Source: Toxorhynchites rutilus septentrionalis
Lineage: Eukaryota > Arthropoda > Insecta > Diptera > Culicidae
Assembly (NCBI RefSeq): GCF_029784135.1
Contig: NC_073745.1
Location: 244,245,624-244,309,623 of the forward strand
Direction of reading: 5' to 3'
DNA: 64,000 bases
The position numbers were made by a program, and so were the translations under genes. Below, piece after piece: positions 45,691-57,448 of the stretch (within the stretch, counting starts at the first letter, position 1; each line of letters starts with the position of its first letter). Below the pieces are notes generated by a model. It made no database searches. It was not told where the DNA came from and worked only from the letters and a program-made list of their open reading frames with translations.

Positions 45691-48600
45691 ATGGCTTTCC
45701 TTAAAGTGAGTGTCCTGGTGGATAGTGAAAGCGCCGCGGCACGCGGTCGAAACAACGGATGGTTGCAGATCCTTCGAGTGTGATCAGTTTGCGTGGAAAG
45801 AAAATAGATTGTGCAAAACAAACACAGTTCGTGGAAAAAACACTGCTCGGTTTGAAGTGATCTGCCTCAGCATCAGTGTGTTTCGATTGCAATCGTCGAT
45901 TAGTGCTCAAGTGATAAAGTATTAAATTGGATTTTTCTTCTTCACATGCATTTTCCCCGCCTACACAGTCCGTTGTGTGCATTGCTTTCCTCGGAGTTGC
46001 CGCCGCTGGACTTGTCCCACTGGCCGGAGAATACAAGGGAGATTACTATGTGAGTATTGTGGGGGAACGGTACGCTTAACAGAATCAGTGTTAATAAATT
46101 TTTACTAGTGAATTATTAAGGATCTATTTTTCTTGCGAAACATTACTTCCAAATTTATAAATCTATGATTGAGCAGCATTTCAATGGGTGCTTTTCATGT
46201 TTGCCTCAAAATGCTACTCTAATTTGGTCGGTGTTAAGTCAGAGAAGATCAAGTCGCAAAATTGAAAATTTCTAGTTATTGATTGCATTAGGTAAAGGAT
46301 TTCGTAAGCTACATACCACATTAACCAGATTCGGAAAATCACGCGTGCAGCAGAAATAACGTATCGAAATTGTTTCGAACGCTCTATAAAAATTCCTTAT
46401 AGCACCAAACTTCAAGCTCGAATTTCTCGAAATCATAAAAATGTCACACGGTCCGGTCTGACTTAACACCGACCATTTTATGAACAGTAAAAGTGCTTCA
46501 GATTTTGCGAGAACAATTATCCGAATGAATTACTTCGAGAGTTTACGTTTTTTCAAGATATTATTTAATACGGTTGAAAAAAAAATCTAATAATTCGAAT
46601 ATATTGAAAATAGAGTGTCAAATGAATTTCGTTCTCTTTCGTCACTTTAACCTCAAAACCATAAGTTTATAGAAAATAAAAACTCGATTCAAAGACAGAC
46701 AGAGAACAGAGCTTGCAATGTGCTGAATTTTCTTACATTGTCTTCAATGGTAAAAAAAATAAATTTTGAGAGAAAGTATAAAATTTGAGACTCTCTATGA
46801 GTTTATTTGTTTAAAATTAATTTTCCTGTCTGTTCATTTTCAACAGATCATCAAAAAATTAATTCTGAAAATGTATTATGGTAGCAGGAAAAACATTGGA
46901 TTTAAACCGTATGCTTTTTCAACTGTATCTAATTGGTTACATTTTTGGTGAATTTACATTTAAGAACATTGGTTTGAACAGAATAATCATTTATTAGTCT
47001 CTGGTCAATTTTCATCACATCTTCTTATCAGCAACTACAGAAAGGGCATATAACAATCTGAATGAACTTTTAGGTTAGGGCAAAGACTTACTCTCTCCAA
47101 TGGTACATGCTTCCTAAGAGAACTTCACCTTTACGTAGACCTTTTTTTCAAAATTTTCGGATTTATAAAGTTTTTTTGTGCATCTAATTTTTCGTGCGAA
47201 AAATCAATCCGACCAAATACTTTGTGTTGAACAGTTTAGAAACCAATATTATTAGTTTTCATCAATGAAAAGTGATCAAGTTTCCAGAGCTGTTTGTATG
47301 AAATTCTTCAACAAACACGGCATTGATTACATTTTGAACTGGTTTAGCAAAAATTCGATACGATCTTAAACCAAACTTTGAATGAAAATATATCAAACTT
47401 TGAATGGAATTCAGTCAAATGTAATTGTAATTTGACTATAATTTTCCTATCCGAAGGCAGTAGCGAATAGTGAAACTTTGTTTGATGATAACAAATTCAG
47501 CTGAAATTTTGTTATAACTTCAAACTTTTACTGATAATATGGTCGAATTTGTTTGAAAATGCTATCGAATGAGATCGAAATTTTACTTCAATTTTGCTGA
47601 AATATGTCGTCAGTTAATATTACGAAACATAGCTAAAGTTTACTGAAAAAGTTAAAGTTTACTCACAGTCGCGAGAAATTTGGTTTAAGCGGATCTTAAA
47701 TTAAAGCTGCATCGATGTTTTACCTTGATTTAGCTCTGTTTTCATTACTGACTTACCTAAATATTTCAAAGCACTGAGTTTCCTGACTGAGTTTCCAATC
47801 CAAAAATCATATAAGAAATATGGCTGAAAACCAACTCTTCGTTTTTTCACGCCATTTGCAATACTTCTGAAACAAAAATGTGTAAACACTCTTCAAAGTT
47901 CATCTTTCATGGTTTCAAAAGTGTTTCATCAAAAATTAAACACATATAAACAAAACAACATGTATGAATACTTTTAGATAAAAACTAAAAAAGAGCCTAA
48001 TTTTTGAAAGAATAATTATCCGAATGATTGACCGAGTACTGGTTGTCAACACTCAAACAATTGTTTTAAAAATTTTAAAATACCTATTTTTTTTGTGCAA
48101 CCCAATTCTCTTAAAAATAACTTTTGGATCGCGCTAGAAATTTTGATAAAAGTCACACAAAAAAAAAATACAAGTAAAAAACACATTTAACTCGTTCCCA
48201 GCGCGATTCGGCTGATTTTTTTGCGGGGTCCAAATTTGACTGTCGGTAGCAACAAAAATTACCAGATAGACAAGCGAGAAACAATGATAAGGAATAAAGC
48301 AATTATTAGGGTATAGACGGATCGGTTCAGGACAATTTTTCGCATAAGTATGGTGAAAAATTATTTAAAATGTGTTCCACTGAAAAGTAAACATGTTCTG
48401 CGAAAGTATATCAAGATGAAATGCACAATGCCAATGTCATATAACATGGGTTTCGTAAGAAAAAGTAGGACAATCCTTCCGAAATATAAATTAATAAAAT
48501 ATATAGTATAAATACAATATTTCGATGTTTTTGATTTTATAATTTTATGATTTTTCAACGAATCCTAAATTTATGTTTGGGTGCCCATTTGATCAAATTC

Positions 48601-51600
48601 CCTCCAAAAATCCTGTTCAATTTGATCGAGAAAAGGCGCCGCCCAGAAATACATCCGTCACCAATTTATGAGTTTCTGAGTATTTCGAAATGTCGAAAAA
48701 TAAAAAAAAATATTTTGTTGTACCACGCTCTTAAATATCAAACAACTCGCACATATAAAAAACACGTAAGAACACATTTCAACGTAAATTAGATCAGTAT
48801 TGGGTCTCAAAATTATTTTTTATTAATTTCGAAATATCGAAAAATATAAAATATACGAGTTACTCCTAAAAAATGGAACGATTCACACGTATAAAAATGC
48901 GTACGATTACATTGAAACGAGAAAAAAATAAAGCAAAGCTGGGTCTCATGATCCAAAATAAAACAATTTTTCGACGTTTTGAAATATCAAAAATCACCCA
49001 TAACAAAAAAAAAACAACGTTCGATTCCGTTTACTGAAATTAGGGCAATAGGTTTTCAAAATTTCGAAAAACCAAAAAAATATACTTTTTTGTATTGTGC
49101 AATGCTCTTAACATTATTTTCTGTACCGCACCATGCTCTTTAAATTCTGAAAAAAATACACAATGGAACAAATATTAGACCACCAATATAAGAATAGATT
49201 ACAAATAGGTACAACTAGATTTGAATAAAAGATAGAACAGTACTAGGTCTCAAAATTCAAAAAAATATTGTTTTTAGAAATTTCGAGGTACCACAAAAAT
49301 ATTGTTCCAAAAATTCAGAAAAAAACATATATAATAAAATGAAAACACATGCGAATACATTTGAACAAAAATTATAGCAGTACCGGGTCTTCCGAATACA
49401 AACAAAAAGTTTTGGAAATTTTGAAATACCAAACATATATTTAGTATCGCGCACATTTCTCTCAAAATTATTTTTTGTATTTAATTCTCCAAAGAAATCA
49501 CACATATAAAAAACAAGTACGTAATTGAATAAAAATTAGTACTGGGTCTTAAAATAAAAAAGAAACTTTTAAAAATTTTTGAAATGCCAAAAAATATATT
49601 TTTGTACCGCATAATGTTTTCTTTAAATTTGAAAAAGTTCACACGTGTAGAAAAACATGTACAGATATATTTCATGTGAACAGTACTGGGTTTCAATTTT
49701 GTTTCTATACTTGGAAATACCGAAAAATATATAATGTTTTTGTAACGCGCAAATTGTGCAAAAACACACATATAAAAACGCGTACGTACACTTCTGAATA
49801 ATTGCTGATTATGATGATTGGAGGAGCACTGTTCTGCCCGAATACGCATGGTTGACGAAACCACCAACTTCACACAGTGATGGAAAACGTTTTTTTTCTT
49901 GTTTTTAGGAGAATAATCATGACTGTGAACAATTTATATAGAATAATATGTCTCTCTTGAATAAATATTAACAGTGGGCACGAGGTCTTCTATGATTTTT
50001 CATATTTTAGTTTTAATTGAAAACACAGTGGGCTCTAACGTCAACCATGCATATTTTGGCATGTTTTTTCTTCTCAATATACAGAAATAAAATATTTTTT
50101 GGAACCTCTCAATGTCCTCAAACTCAATGTCTGAAAAACACACACATTTGAGATAAACATGTTCAAAAAACTAGAGTTATACTGGGTCGCAAAATAAAAA
50201 AAAATGTAAATTTCGAAATACGAAGAAATATTTAAAAAAAAGGTACCTCGCAATGTACTTTGAGTAATTTCTTCATATTTCCATTTCAAAGCTTTTGAAA
50301 CTGAAGTGGGAAAGCAAAAAAGTACGATTTTTTTACCATAGCTCTTACGGGAGATGGATTAGCTAAATTTCTTATTGGTACCTTATATCATATTACCATT
50401 GTGCTGGTGATTAGGTTTGAGACACTTTTCACATCCATATCCATTTTCATAGATGGCAACAAATGCGAACCGTTCAACGACAAGTGCTTGAACATGATTC
50501 ATTTTAGCACCAAACGACTAAAACGCAACGTTTGCACCAAGATCACCAACTTCCTTATGATCGCTGCTCCGCCTTCGAGCCACTTGCAGTGCACTCTTTT
50601 CTACGCAAGGTTACAAACGACGTTGGTGATTCGAAGTGTAGTAAAATGCCATGATTAATGATTCAGCCTTGATCGCATTTTGTACAAAAAAAAAATACCC
50701 ACACAAACAACATCCGTCCCATCATACTCGATCAAAAGACTGCATTTCCCCGAGCCACTTGAAGTCACTTGTTCAAGTTGCATCGAGGAGCGCAAAAAAA
50801 CGATCGAGTAAAGTTCAGCACAACGGTTCATACTAGGCTAAATGTGTGTATGATCAGAAGCATTTTTTTCTCTAACGCTCGAAAGTGGTTCTGCATCGTA
50901 AAATATGCAAGTACACACCACGCCGCGACGCCTGAAAAGGTTGACGAGTTGTCGCCTACAGTCTTCCTCCTCGTTTCAACGAACAACGGTATGATGCAGC
51001 ATTCGCGAATGGCGAGAAATATCTCAATTTCCAGTTTTTTCCCACGTCTCATAATTGCCCGGGGTTTCAGTTGTGCGGTACTCAGGTTGGAATATACAAA
51101 CGGATTGAGCAAACAGAGGCGAAATGACGAACCTGTAAAAAGAGCGCACATTTTACATTTACATACACATTTTGTCCAAGCACTTGAATGGCATTTGGAC
51201 ATGATAATTGCTGAATTAGTGCAGCAAGTTGTGATCTAATCGGTAAAAAGGGCCCCTGTTTCCATTGGTCTTGAAAGCTTTTTGAAATTCAACGTGCAGA
51301 AATCCGATTAAGAATGATTAACGTTAACATCGCTATGACATATTCCTACACAACACTTATATAATCTGACCCATCAGAAGGTGTCAATCGCATCGAATGA
51401 CTTGATGACACGAAACGCTCAAGAATGCAAGTAATTACAGCAAATGTTGTGAAAAAAAACAATGACTATGAGTTGATCACAATCGCGTAAACGATTTTGA
51501 CGCATAAAAAATCGCATCCAGTGTAAGGCGGCTCGCACACCGGAGCAATAAACAACTAACAACTATCAACATGCAATAAGCAATATTATCGCCAATGGAT

Positions 51601-52777
51601 TTTTCCATTTGATTTTTGGTGATTTCGCACACCGACGCAATACGATATCGCTATCGTCTTTACAGAGCAACACATATCGCTAGCAACACGACGTGTCGGT
51701 TGAAGAGCAACTTATCGCTCACAATTTGACAAGTTTCGCACGTTAAGTAGATTGTTTGCATAATGTCAGGCGTTATTATTGCTCTGGTATGCGAAGAACA
51801 ACAAAATATGTTGCTTGTTGCATATTGCAGCTTGCTAGTTGCTTGTTGCTCCGGTGTGCGAGCCGCCTAAAGCATGTGGACAGTAATGATCGAGCGAACA
51901 AAATTTTCCGGTTTGTTTTGCTTCAATCATTCGCGCTGAGGGGTGTCCATTTTATAAATTCCAGAGCTCTATTCGTAATTCAAACTGAACTTGTGGGCAC
52001 CCCTCGTTTGCACAAGCATCGCAATCCAACCATGCCTGAGGAATGTATAGGCCAAGTTCAATGTTCAGTCACCACATCAACATATAGCAACCCACTTTAA
52101 CACTACTTATTCGGTTACCTCTCTTCGTTCCGATCTTACAGTCCCACCCACAGTATACCTTCAATTATGGAGTACAAGACGGTCTGACCGGAGATGTGAA
52201 ATCTCAGGTAGAGAGCCGTGATGGTGATGTTGTGAAGGGACAGTACTCTCTGGTTGAACCCGATGGCTCGGTCCGCACTGTTGACTACACCGCCGATGAC
52301 ATTAACGGATTCAACGCAGTCGTCTCCAAATCTGGCCCATCGGTACTACATAAAAAACGATTGCTTCTCAACCGCATAACTAATTTTATGTTTTTCGTTC
52401 AGGTCCACGCTGCCCCAGCTGTTGTTGCCCATGCCGCCCCAGTTGTGAAGACCATTGCAGCCGCCCCAGCCGTCTACGCCGCTCATGCCCCAGCTGTCGT
52501 TAAGACCGTTGCTGCTGCTCCAGTCGCTTATGCCGCCCATGCCCCAGCCGTCTATGCTGCCCACGCCCCAGCTGTTGCCTATGCTGCTCATGCCCCAGCC
52601 ATCGTGAAGACTGTTGCTGCTGCTCCAGTCGCATACGCTGCCCATGCTCCAGCCTCTTATGCTGTCCATGCCCCAGCCGTTGCTTATGCTGCCCATGCCC
52701 CAGCTGTCTATGCTGCCCACGCCCCAGCTCATGCTTCCGTTGAATACCACGGAAACATCGCTGCCTACCACCACTAA
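45691..52777 (+). CDS. RR-2 cuticle protein (CPR family), four exons
   Basis: A structural protein secreted by epidermis that binds chitin in the exoskeleton. Predicted coding exons are 45691-45705 (MAFLK), 45969-46049, 52142-52342 and 52403-52777, joined in phase 0 with GT/AG borders, giving 223 residues. Residues 1-19 form a signal peptide ([19 protein letters not shown]). Residues 37-93 are the extended R&R chitin-binding domain of RR-2 type ([18 protein letters not shown], then [19 protein letters not shown] and GFNAVV). The C-terminal 124 residues are low-complexity repeats of [13 protein letters not shown] and [16 protein letters not shown], ending in AAYHH. Such tails are typical of hard cuticle, and the His/Tyr suit cross-linking. 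The five-codon first exon is typical of CPR genes. The 60-bp last intron is in frame; if retained it adds 20 residues. Splice sites are read by eye, not confirmed by cDNA. Confidence 0.9.
46226..46474. mobile_element. 249-bp MITE with perfect 18-bp inverted ends
   Basis: Left GGTCGGTGTTAAGTCAGA and right TCTGACTTAACACCGACC are exact reverse complements. ATTT is found directly outside both ends (46222-46225 and 46475-46478), a possible 4-bp target duplication. No coding capacity. The superfamily is not assigned. Confidence 0.75.
48560..50240. repeat. Diverged tandem array, about 150-bp monomer
   Basis: The marker phrase TACTGGGTCTCAAAA or a variant recurs near 48803, 48938, 49237, 49384, 49535, 49687 and 50184. 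The spacings are near 135-152 bp or multiples, with a gap near 49800-50080. Each unit also has CACACATATAAAAA, CACGTACG, TTTCGAAATACCAAAA and TTTGTACCGC. AT-rich and strongly diverged, so the array is old. Relatives lie at 24430-24850. Confidence 0.7.
51527..51867. mobile_element. Harbinger-type MITE
   Basis: 341 bp. Inverted ends GGCGGCTCGCACACCGGAGC match exactly on both sides and continue to about 30 bp with two differences. The flanking TAA (51524-51526 and 51868-51870) is a 3-bp target duplication, as for PIF/Harbinger. The interior has repeated short motifs (ATCGCTA, AGCAAC) that may be sub-terminal transposase sites. Non-coding. It sits about 270 bp before exon 3 of the cuticle gene. 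Confidence 0.85.
52343..52402 (+). other. 60-bp in-frame intron of the cuticle gene
   Basis: Begins GTACTAC and ends TTTTTCGTTCAG, with a CTAAT branch-like site. It is AT-rich between GC-rich exons. The length is divisible by three and there is no stop in the gene frame, so retention would insert 20 mostly basic and hydrophobic residues ([10 protein letters not shown]...) between the chitin-binding domain and the repeat tail. Confidence 0.7.
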
Positions 52778-53690
52778 GACCACCCAACCAACCAAATTCA
52801 CTCTAGTTCCGCTTGGAAACGAACCCGCTTCCTAAGCTGCTATCAATCAGTGTCGGTTCCTCGTCTGTGCACTGCCAACCGATATTTATTTTAACTCCCC
52901 TACTCTGTGGCCTCCCAAAAACCCCTCATTTGTCCCATCACCAATTGCAAAACAATTGCACCGCCCCATCGATAGCAGCTTCGCAAGCGACACGGCTGGT
53001 GTGGAAAACGACCGACGAAAGGAAACACGATTGTATGTATGTAAAAAACGAGAAGATGACTCTAGCGCTGCCACCGGTTCTGAAACGTGATTGTACTCTT
53101 AATCTCGATTTAGATTTTAGTCAGACGGTTCCAGTCTCTCCTGCACCGGACGGTTGACGAACGGAAGCTGATTGTATCGTCATCCGTACGGTGGTGCATG
53201 TCCCCGTTCGCTGTTTCACAGGCAGAACGAAGACTACCGTAGAGACCGGAAAGCGTCATTTTTTTTTCAACCTTGCTGCTAATATTTTCTAGCTGGGTGA
53301 TACACAGCTCGAAAATGTGACCTTGCTACGCAAAATACTCATATGTACATTCAATTAGATGTTTTTTGTTTTTTGTTTTATTATGATTTTGAAATTTGAA
53401 ACTTATCGTGTCTAAAATGAATAGATGGACGACTTGTACAGAGATGTATGCCGATGATGATATTAATTTTAATATAAGAATAATTTACAAATCGCTGAAA
53501 TTTTTGTTTCTTTTAGTTCGTATGTACCTTCCGAAAAGACCATGAATTTTGTCTTAAATATCCCAGAAAATAATTCTCACCTACCAATGACACTAAGACA
53601 TTCATTGCCTGCATTGGAACCTTTTTAGCTCACATGCCCTAATGGTAGCGTGGCGCTTTCCAAGATGGGATATTTCACAAATACCCTGAA
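52778..53690 (+). other. 3' UTR and downstream sequence of the cuticle gene
   Basis: Starts after TAA 52775-52777. No clear AATAAA was found before the Tc1 element at 53702, so the poly(A) site is undefined. The open frame at 52813-53157 is UTR sequence without a recognisable protein. Confidence 0.5.
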
Positions 53691-53794
53691 AACTAGGTAT
53701 AAAGGGTGTGTCACATCAAATTGCATCACGGAAAAAACGCTGTAGAAATTCGCCCAGTAGACCGATCCTTTTGAAAATTTTAGACAGTAAAATA

Positions 53795-55644
53795 AAAATT
53801 ATTATTTCGGTGTACAGCTTCCGGGCTCGCGTCTTCCCCACCATATTTTGCCTTTCGTCGCGGTTAGGAGCCTTCTGAACCTTGTATGTACGCAGGCCCT
53901 CCCGCTGCTTGGTCCGCTGGACGAATGAACTTTGTAACGTTTTTCCCCTGTCAATATTAAAAAAAAAGAATCATTGCCGAATATTTAAAAAAAAACAACA
54001 ACAACATCTATTAGGGGTCCAGTTTTCCTCAGGTATCCATTATCGATAATGACTATCGATAAGGGAACGACGTACAGTTTCACGGCTAAATCGTTTGCAA
54101 GAAACTTTCGGGCGGAAATAAGTCGCCATTTGGCATGCTGCGGCCTCGGCCTACTATTTTCAGGAACTCTCGGCCATTTCGTTTGCGGAGCGGTCGGAGA
54201 GTGGAACGTTTTTTTTCCTAAAGTGCGCGAAAGTACAAAAGGTACTTAGTGGAGATGTTGTTTCGATAGATAATAGAAACGGTAGTTTTCAAAGTACGTT
54301 TAGTTTATATAGATTTATTTTTTTTGTTGTTTCATTAGTGAACTGAAATTACAAAGAAAATATTATTGTGTTCCGCTTAAATTTTATTATACAAGGATAG
54401 CAGGTAATTCCGCTTCTCTCATTCCCATTCCCAAAATTATGAGTTTCCCTTACCGTTGAACAGAAAGCCTGTTCAACAGGCGGCATACGTGGGACGGAGA
54501 TATTCCCCGATTCAATGAGCTCTTTCGGAGCACGATAGGTTTTTATTCCAACCGCAACGAAACGGATGTGTGACATTAAGGATCATCCGACCGGCATTCG
54601 ACGAAGTCGCAGTGTCCTCCAGCGACCGCCATTACACGCTGGGCTTTTTTATTTGTGACCCGACCGCAATATACTGTGTGGTAGCTGCTGGAAGAAACGG
54701 TGGCATACCGACGATAAATCGGGCTTCATCTGTATCCAGCCTGTATCAGCGCACACAGCATAGCACGCAGCCAGTCAGCAACGTCCGGTAAAACCCTGCG
54801 CGCAGGTAGGTGCTAATTTTACGCATGGCCATGTCGTGAAACGTAACACGTTACACGTTACGTTAATTTATGTTGAATTTCTTAAGTTGGAGAAATTTGG
54901 GAAGAGAGAAGGATAAAAGGGAGAATTAGGGTAGGAAGAGAAGAAGGAGAGAGTAGGTAACAAGTAGAAAATAAAATTGTAAATAGGGTTCTAAACACTG
55001 TTTTCTTTCCTTCATTGAGATAACATTTCCTAATAGATTTTATTCATTTCTCGAAGATTGGTGATTGATTCGCTCTCCCAACGCTTTCATTCGGTTTGGT
55101 GAGATTTTTGAAAGTGTTTCTTTGTGCGTTCGTGAAATCCGCGCATTGGTCGGATATGATTTCTTGCAAGAGAGTTCACCTGTAACTACGTGACCTCTTA
55201 CTGGAATCGTACGTGATCGTTCGAGGCTAACTTGACCCTGAGCTATTCTTGTAGTTAGTTGGGCATTAATTCAACACGACAGGTGGTCTCCCTACTGGGA
55301 GTGGCGCTAAAGCCACCGTGTTTCACTACACTCGCGTGTCGGGACTTCGAACGGTTACAACTTGACAAATTCAGCTTATTGGCGACATCCCGGACCGAAC
55401 TTCTCGGATCACGTCTAAACTGCTTAACTACGCGCTTGTGATCTTTTTCACTGACGGAGCATCCATTTTTGCCGGTCTTCACCTTCCGGTCGATGGTTAG
55501 GTTCTCGAAGTATCGTTTTAGTACTCTGCTGACCGTGGATTGGACGATTCCCAGCATCTTACCGATGTCCCGATGTGACAACTCCGGATTCACGAAATGA
55601 GTGCACAGGATTAATTCACGACACTCTTTTTCGATCGACGACAT
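53795..55644 (-). pseudogene. ITmD37E-like transposase, split
   Basis: From ATG 55644: MSSIEKECRELIL, ELSHRDIGKMLGIVQSTVSR (first HTH), KTGKNGCSVSEKDHKRVVKQ and DVANKLNLS, ending about 55360. The protein resumes near 53935 with SSFVQRTKQREGLRTYKVQK and GKTRARKLYTE. That is the region just before the catalytic core of mosquito ITmD37E-type Tc1 transposases. No DDE/D motifs follow. The lineage call is from motif memory. Confidence 0.7.
53950..55250. other. Insertion of unknown type inside the Tc1-family element
   Basis: No recognisable gene. The sub-region 54840-55000 has a TATA-like ATAAAAG and an AATAAAA followed by a U/GU-like stretch, which could be a solo LTR. TG...CA borders and a target duplication could not be established. 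Confidence 0.3.
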
Positions 55645-56061
55645 TTTTCCAAATTTACGAAAAATTGACAGTGAAGCATGGCAAACGTGATCTATACACT
55701 CTTATCTGATTATAAGCGAAAGCTGAAGATATAATTCCTAAAAATTAAATTTCTACAGCGTTTTTTCCGTGATGCAATTTGATGTGACACCCTTTACTTT
55801 ATATACTAACCTACGTTGTTTACTCATAAATTGAATTTCAAACTTATGCGCTACCATAACAATCTGTACGCTCGAAGTTCTCGTAGGGTCGTCTATCGGA
55901 TAACAAGAACTCCCAACAGAGCAATTCCAAATGAAATCGACAAATGAAACATGAGTATTTTTGATTCGAATGAAAGTTTGTATTCCGTTTGGGTTGAAGA
56001 AAATATGAGTTTTCCACAGCAATTGGGATTTGTTTTACTCAAGCGTAACTTTTGAAAAGGT

Positions 56062-56300
56062 GCACCCGTGGCCGAGTGGTTAGCGTCTCACATTATCATG
56101 CCGGGTGTTCGGGTTCGATTCCCGTTCTGGCCGGGGGATTTTTCGTCAGAGAAATTTCCTTCTACTTGCACTGTGGTCACGCGTATTCAAGAGCTTGCCC
56201 CTCGGAATACATTCAAGGTGTGTTATTTGGCTTAAGAAATCTCAAATAGGTATTAATAAATGACGCTAGTTAATACATACGTTGAGACGGCAAAAGTTCC
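56062..56300 (+). mobile_element. Feilai-like SINE in the left arm
   Basis: Collinear with the copy at 5311-5586: A-box GGCCGAGTGGTTAGCG, B-box GGTTCGATTCC, TTTTTCGTC, GAATACATTCAAGG and ACGTTGAGACGGC. The 3' GAA tail is missing. It replaces about 250 bp present in the opposite arm (60061-60310), so the insertion came with a deletion. Confidence 0.75.
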
Positions 56301-56424
56301 ACAGAAGTCATGTAGAAAATTTAAAAAATGGGTCCAAGATGGTTAAACTATTTTGACGAACTTTGTGAAACATCGAATTTTTAAGAATTTTAAAAACATC
56401 GAATTTTTGTATGTTAACAATCAT

Positions 56425-56916
56425 GTTTTTTTTTTTTGGGGTCTCCGTAGCCACATTGGTTGCGCGTTCGCTTAGTAAGTGATCGATCGTGAGTTCAAAA
56501 CTCAGGGCCCTCATTGACCATCTTTGTGTTGTTACAGAATAACTACGTCCACGCAACAATCACCAGCGATGGAGATCGATCCACGGTCGAAATAAGATCG
56601 ATTCATCCATACAACTGCTCTGCTCTGCAAGACACATCGGGCTGCTGTTCTATAAATAACTCAACAATGATCAATCAACTGTCTCCGCTGTCCGGTCTAA
56701 CTGGATAATGGAAGAACAGATAGAAAACTCTTACGCCTAAATGGCTACTGTGTAGATGTACCATATGCAATGGTATAGAAGGAATACTGGCAAATGGCAA
56801 CTGTGTAATGTGCTAATTATAGATAATGATAACCATGTGACATGTACACGATTAAAATTCGGCTCTGTTTCAGATAAAATGCTAATGAGCCTAAAATAAA
56901 TATATGGGAAAAAAAA
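56425..56916 (+). mobile_element. Second tRNA-like SINE, about 490 bp, with target-site duplication
   Basis: Flanked by AACAATCAT on both sides (56416-56424 and 56917-56925). The opposite arm (59960-59975) has a single copy, which is the empty site. Near the head are an A-box-like TAGCCACATTGG (56448-56459) and a B-box-like GTTCAAAAC (56493-56501) at tRNA spacing. It ends ATATATGGG plus an A-tail. A T run precedes the head. It is a different family from Feilai. Confidence 0.7.
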
Positions 56917-57448
56917 AACAATCATTTTTAGCCACAAATTATGATTCCTGGTGTGATTTCAAACAAAAAAGCTCATTATAAATCTCCTTCTAAATGCAGC
57001 CATTCTCGAGATATTTTTAAACATATTTCGTATTTATTGTCTTTTTTATAGTAAATATTCCCTTTTAATATGTTTGTCGTGTTATACCGTCATGTTCATG
57101 AAATTTTATGAATTTGCTTATAATTTCCAACAACTTTTCCAAATACATCATCATGGTAAAAAATATATGTTTAGGAGTTACGTTGAAAATCATTTGAACA
57201 CATGTGGGTTAATATAAAACGTAGCGATATTAAAAAATGTTTTTTTATCTTAATACAAACTTTTAACATGTTATACATGTTGCGCCAACAGAACGCAACA
57301 TTTCTGAAAGGAAAAAATATAATTCTCTACAATTTGGTCAAATAATTCCTATATTTATCGGAGTTTAAGAGATACTAATAATAATTCTAGAATTTTTAGC
57401 ATTTATTTTTATCAACTAACAATTTTGTTGTATATATTTTTTTTTTCA

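Larger units (their letters stand above)
46050..52141 (+). other. Large second intron of the cuticle gene
   Basis: About 6.1 kb between donor GTGAGT at 46050 and acceptor AG at 52140-52141. It holds a 249-bp MITE, a diverged tandem array of about 150-bp units and a Harbinger-type MITE. The remaining parts (46480-48550, 50350-51520) show no gene. Confidence 0.8.
53702..55794 (-). mobile_element. Tc1-family element, ITmD37E-like, with an internal insertion
   Basis: Inverted ends AAGGGTGTGTCACATCAAAT (left) and AAGGGTGTCACATCAAATTG (right, reverse complement; two bases shorter). TA flanks both ends (53700-53701 and 55795-55796). The transposase is split by about 1.3 kb of foreign sequence (roughly 53950-55250) and its catalytic part is missing. 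The same end family flanks the dead mariner at 16451. Confidence 0.8.

Noticed and set aside
52196..52777. Cuticle protein as a single-exon 193-residue gene
   Set aside because: It would lack a signal peptide and the first half of the R&R domain, and it translates the 60-bp intron. The four-exon model gives a complete secreted RR-2 protein.
52346..52801. Gly/Ser/Trp-rich minus-strand frame
   Set aside because: Antisense shadow of the Ala/Pro/His repeats of the cuticle gene.
53950..55250. Solo LTR inside the Tc1-family element
   Set aside because: TATA and poly(A)-like signals are present, but no TG/CA borders or target duplication could be shown. Left as an insertion of unknown type.
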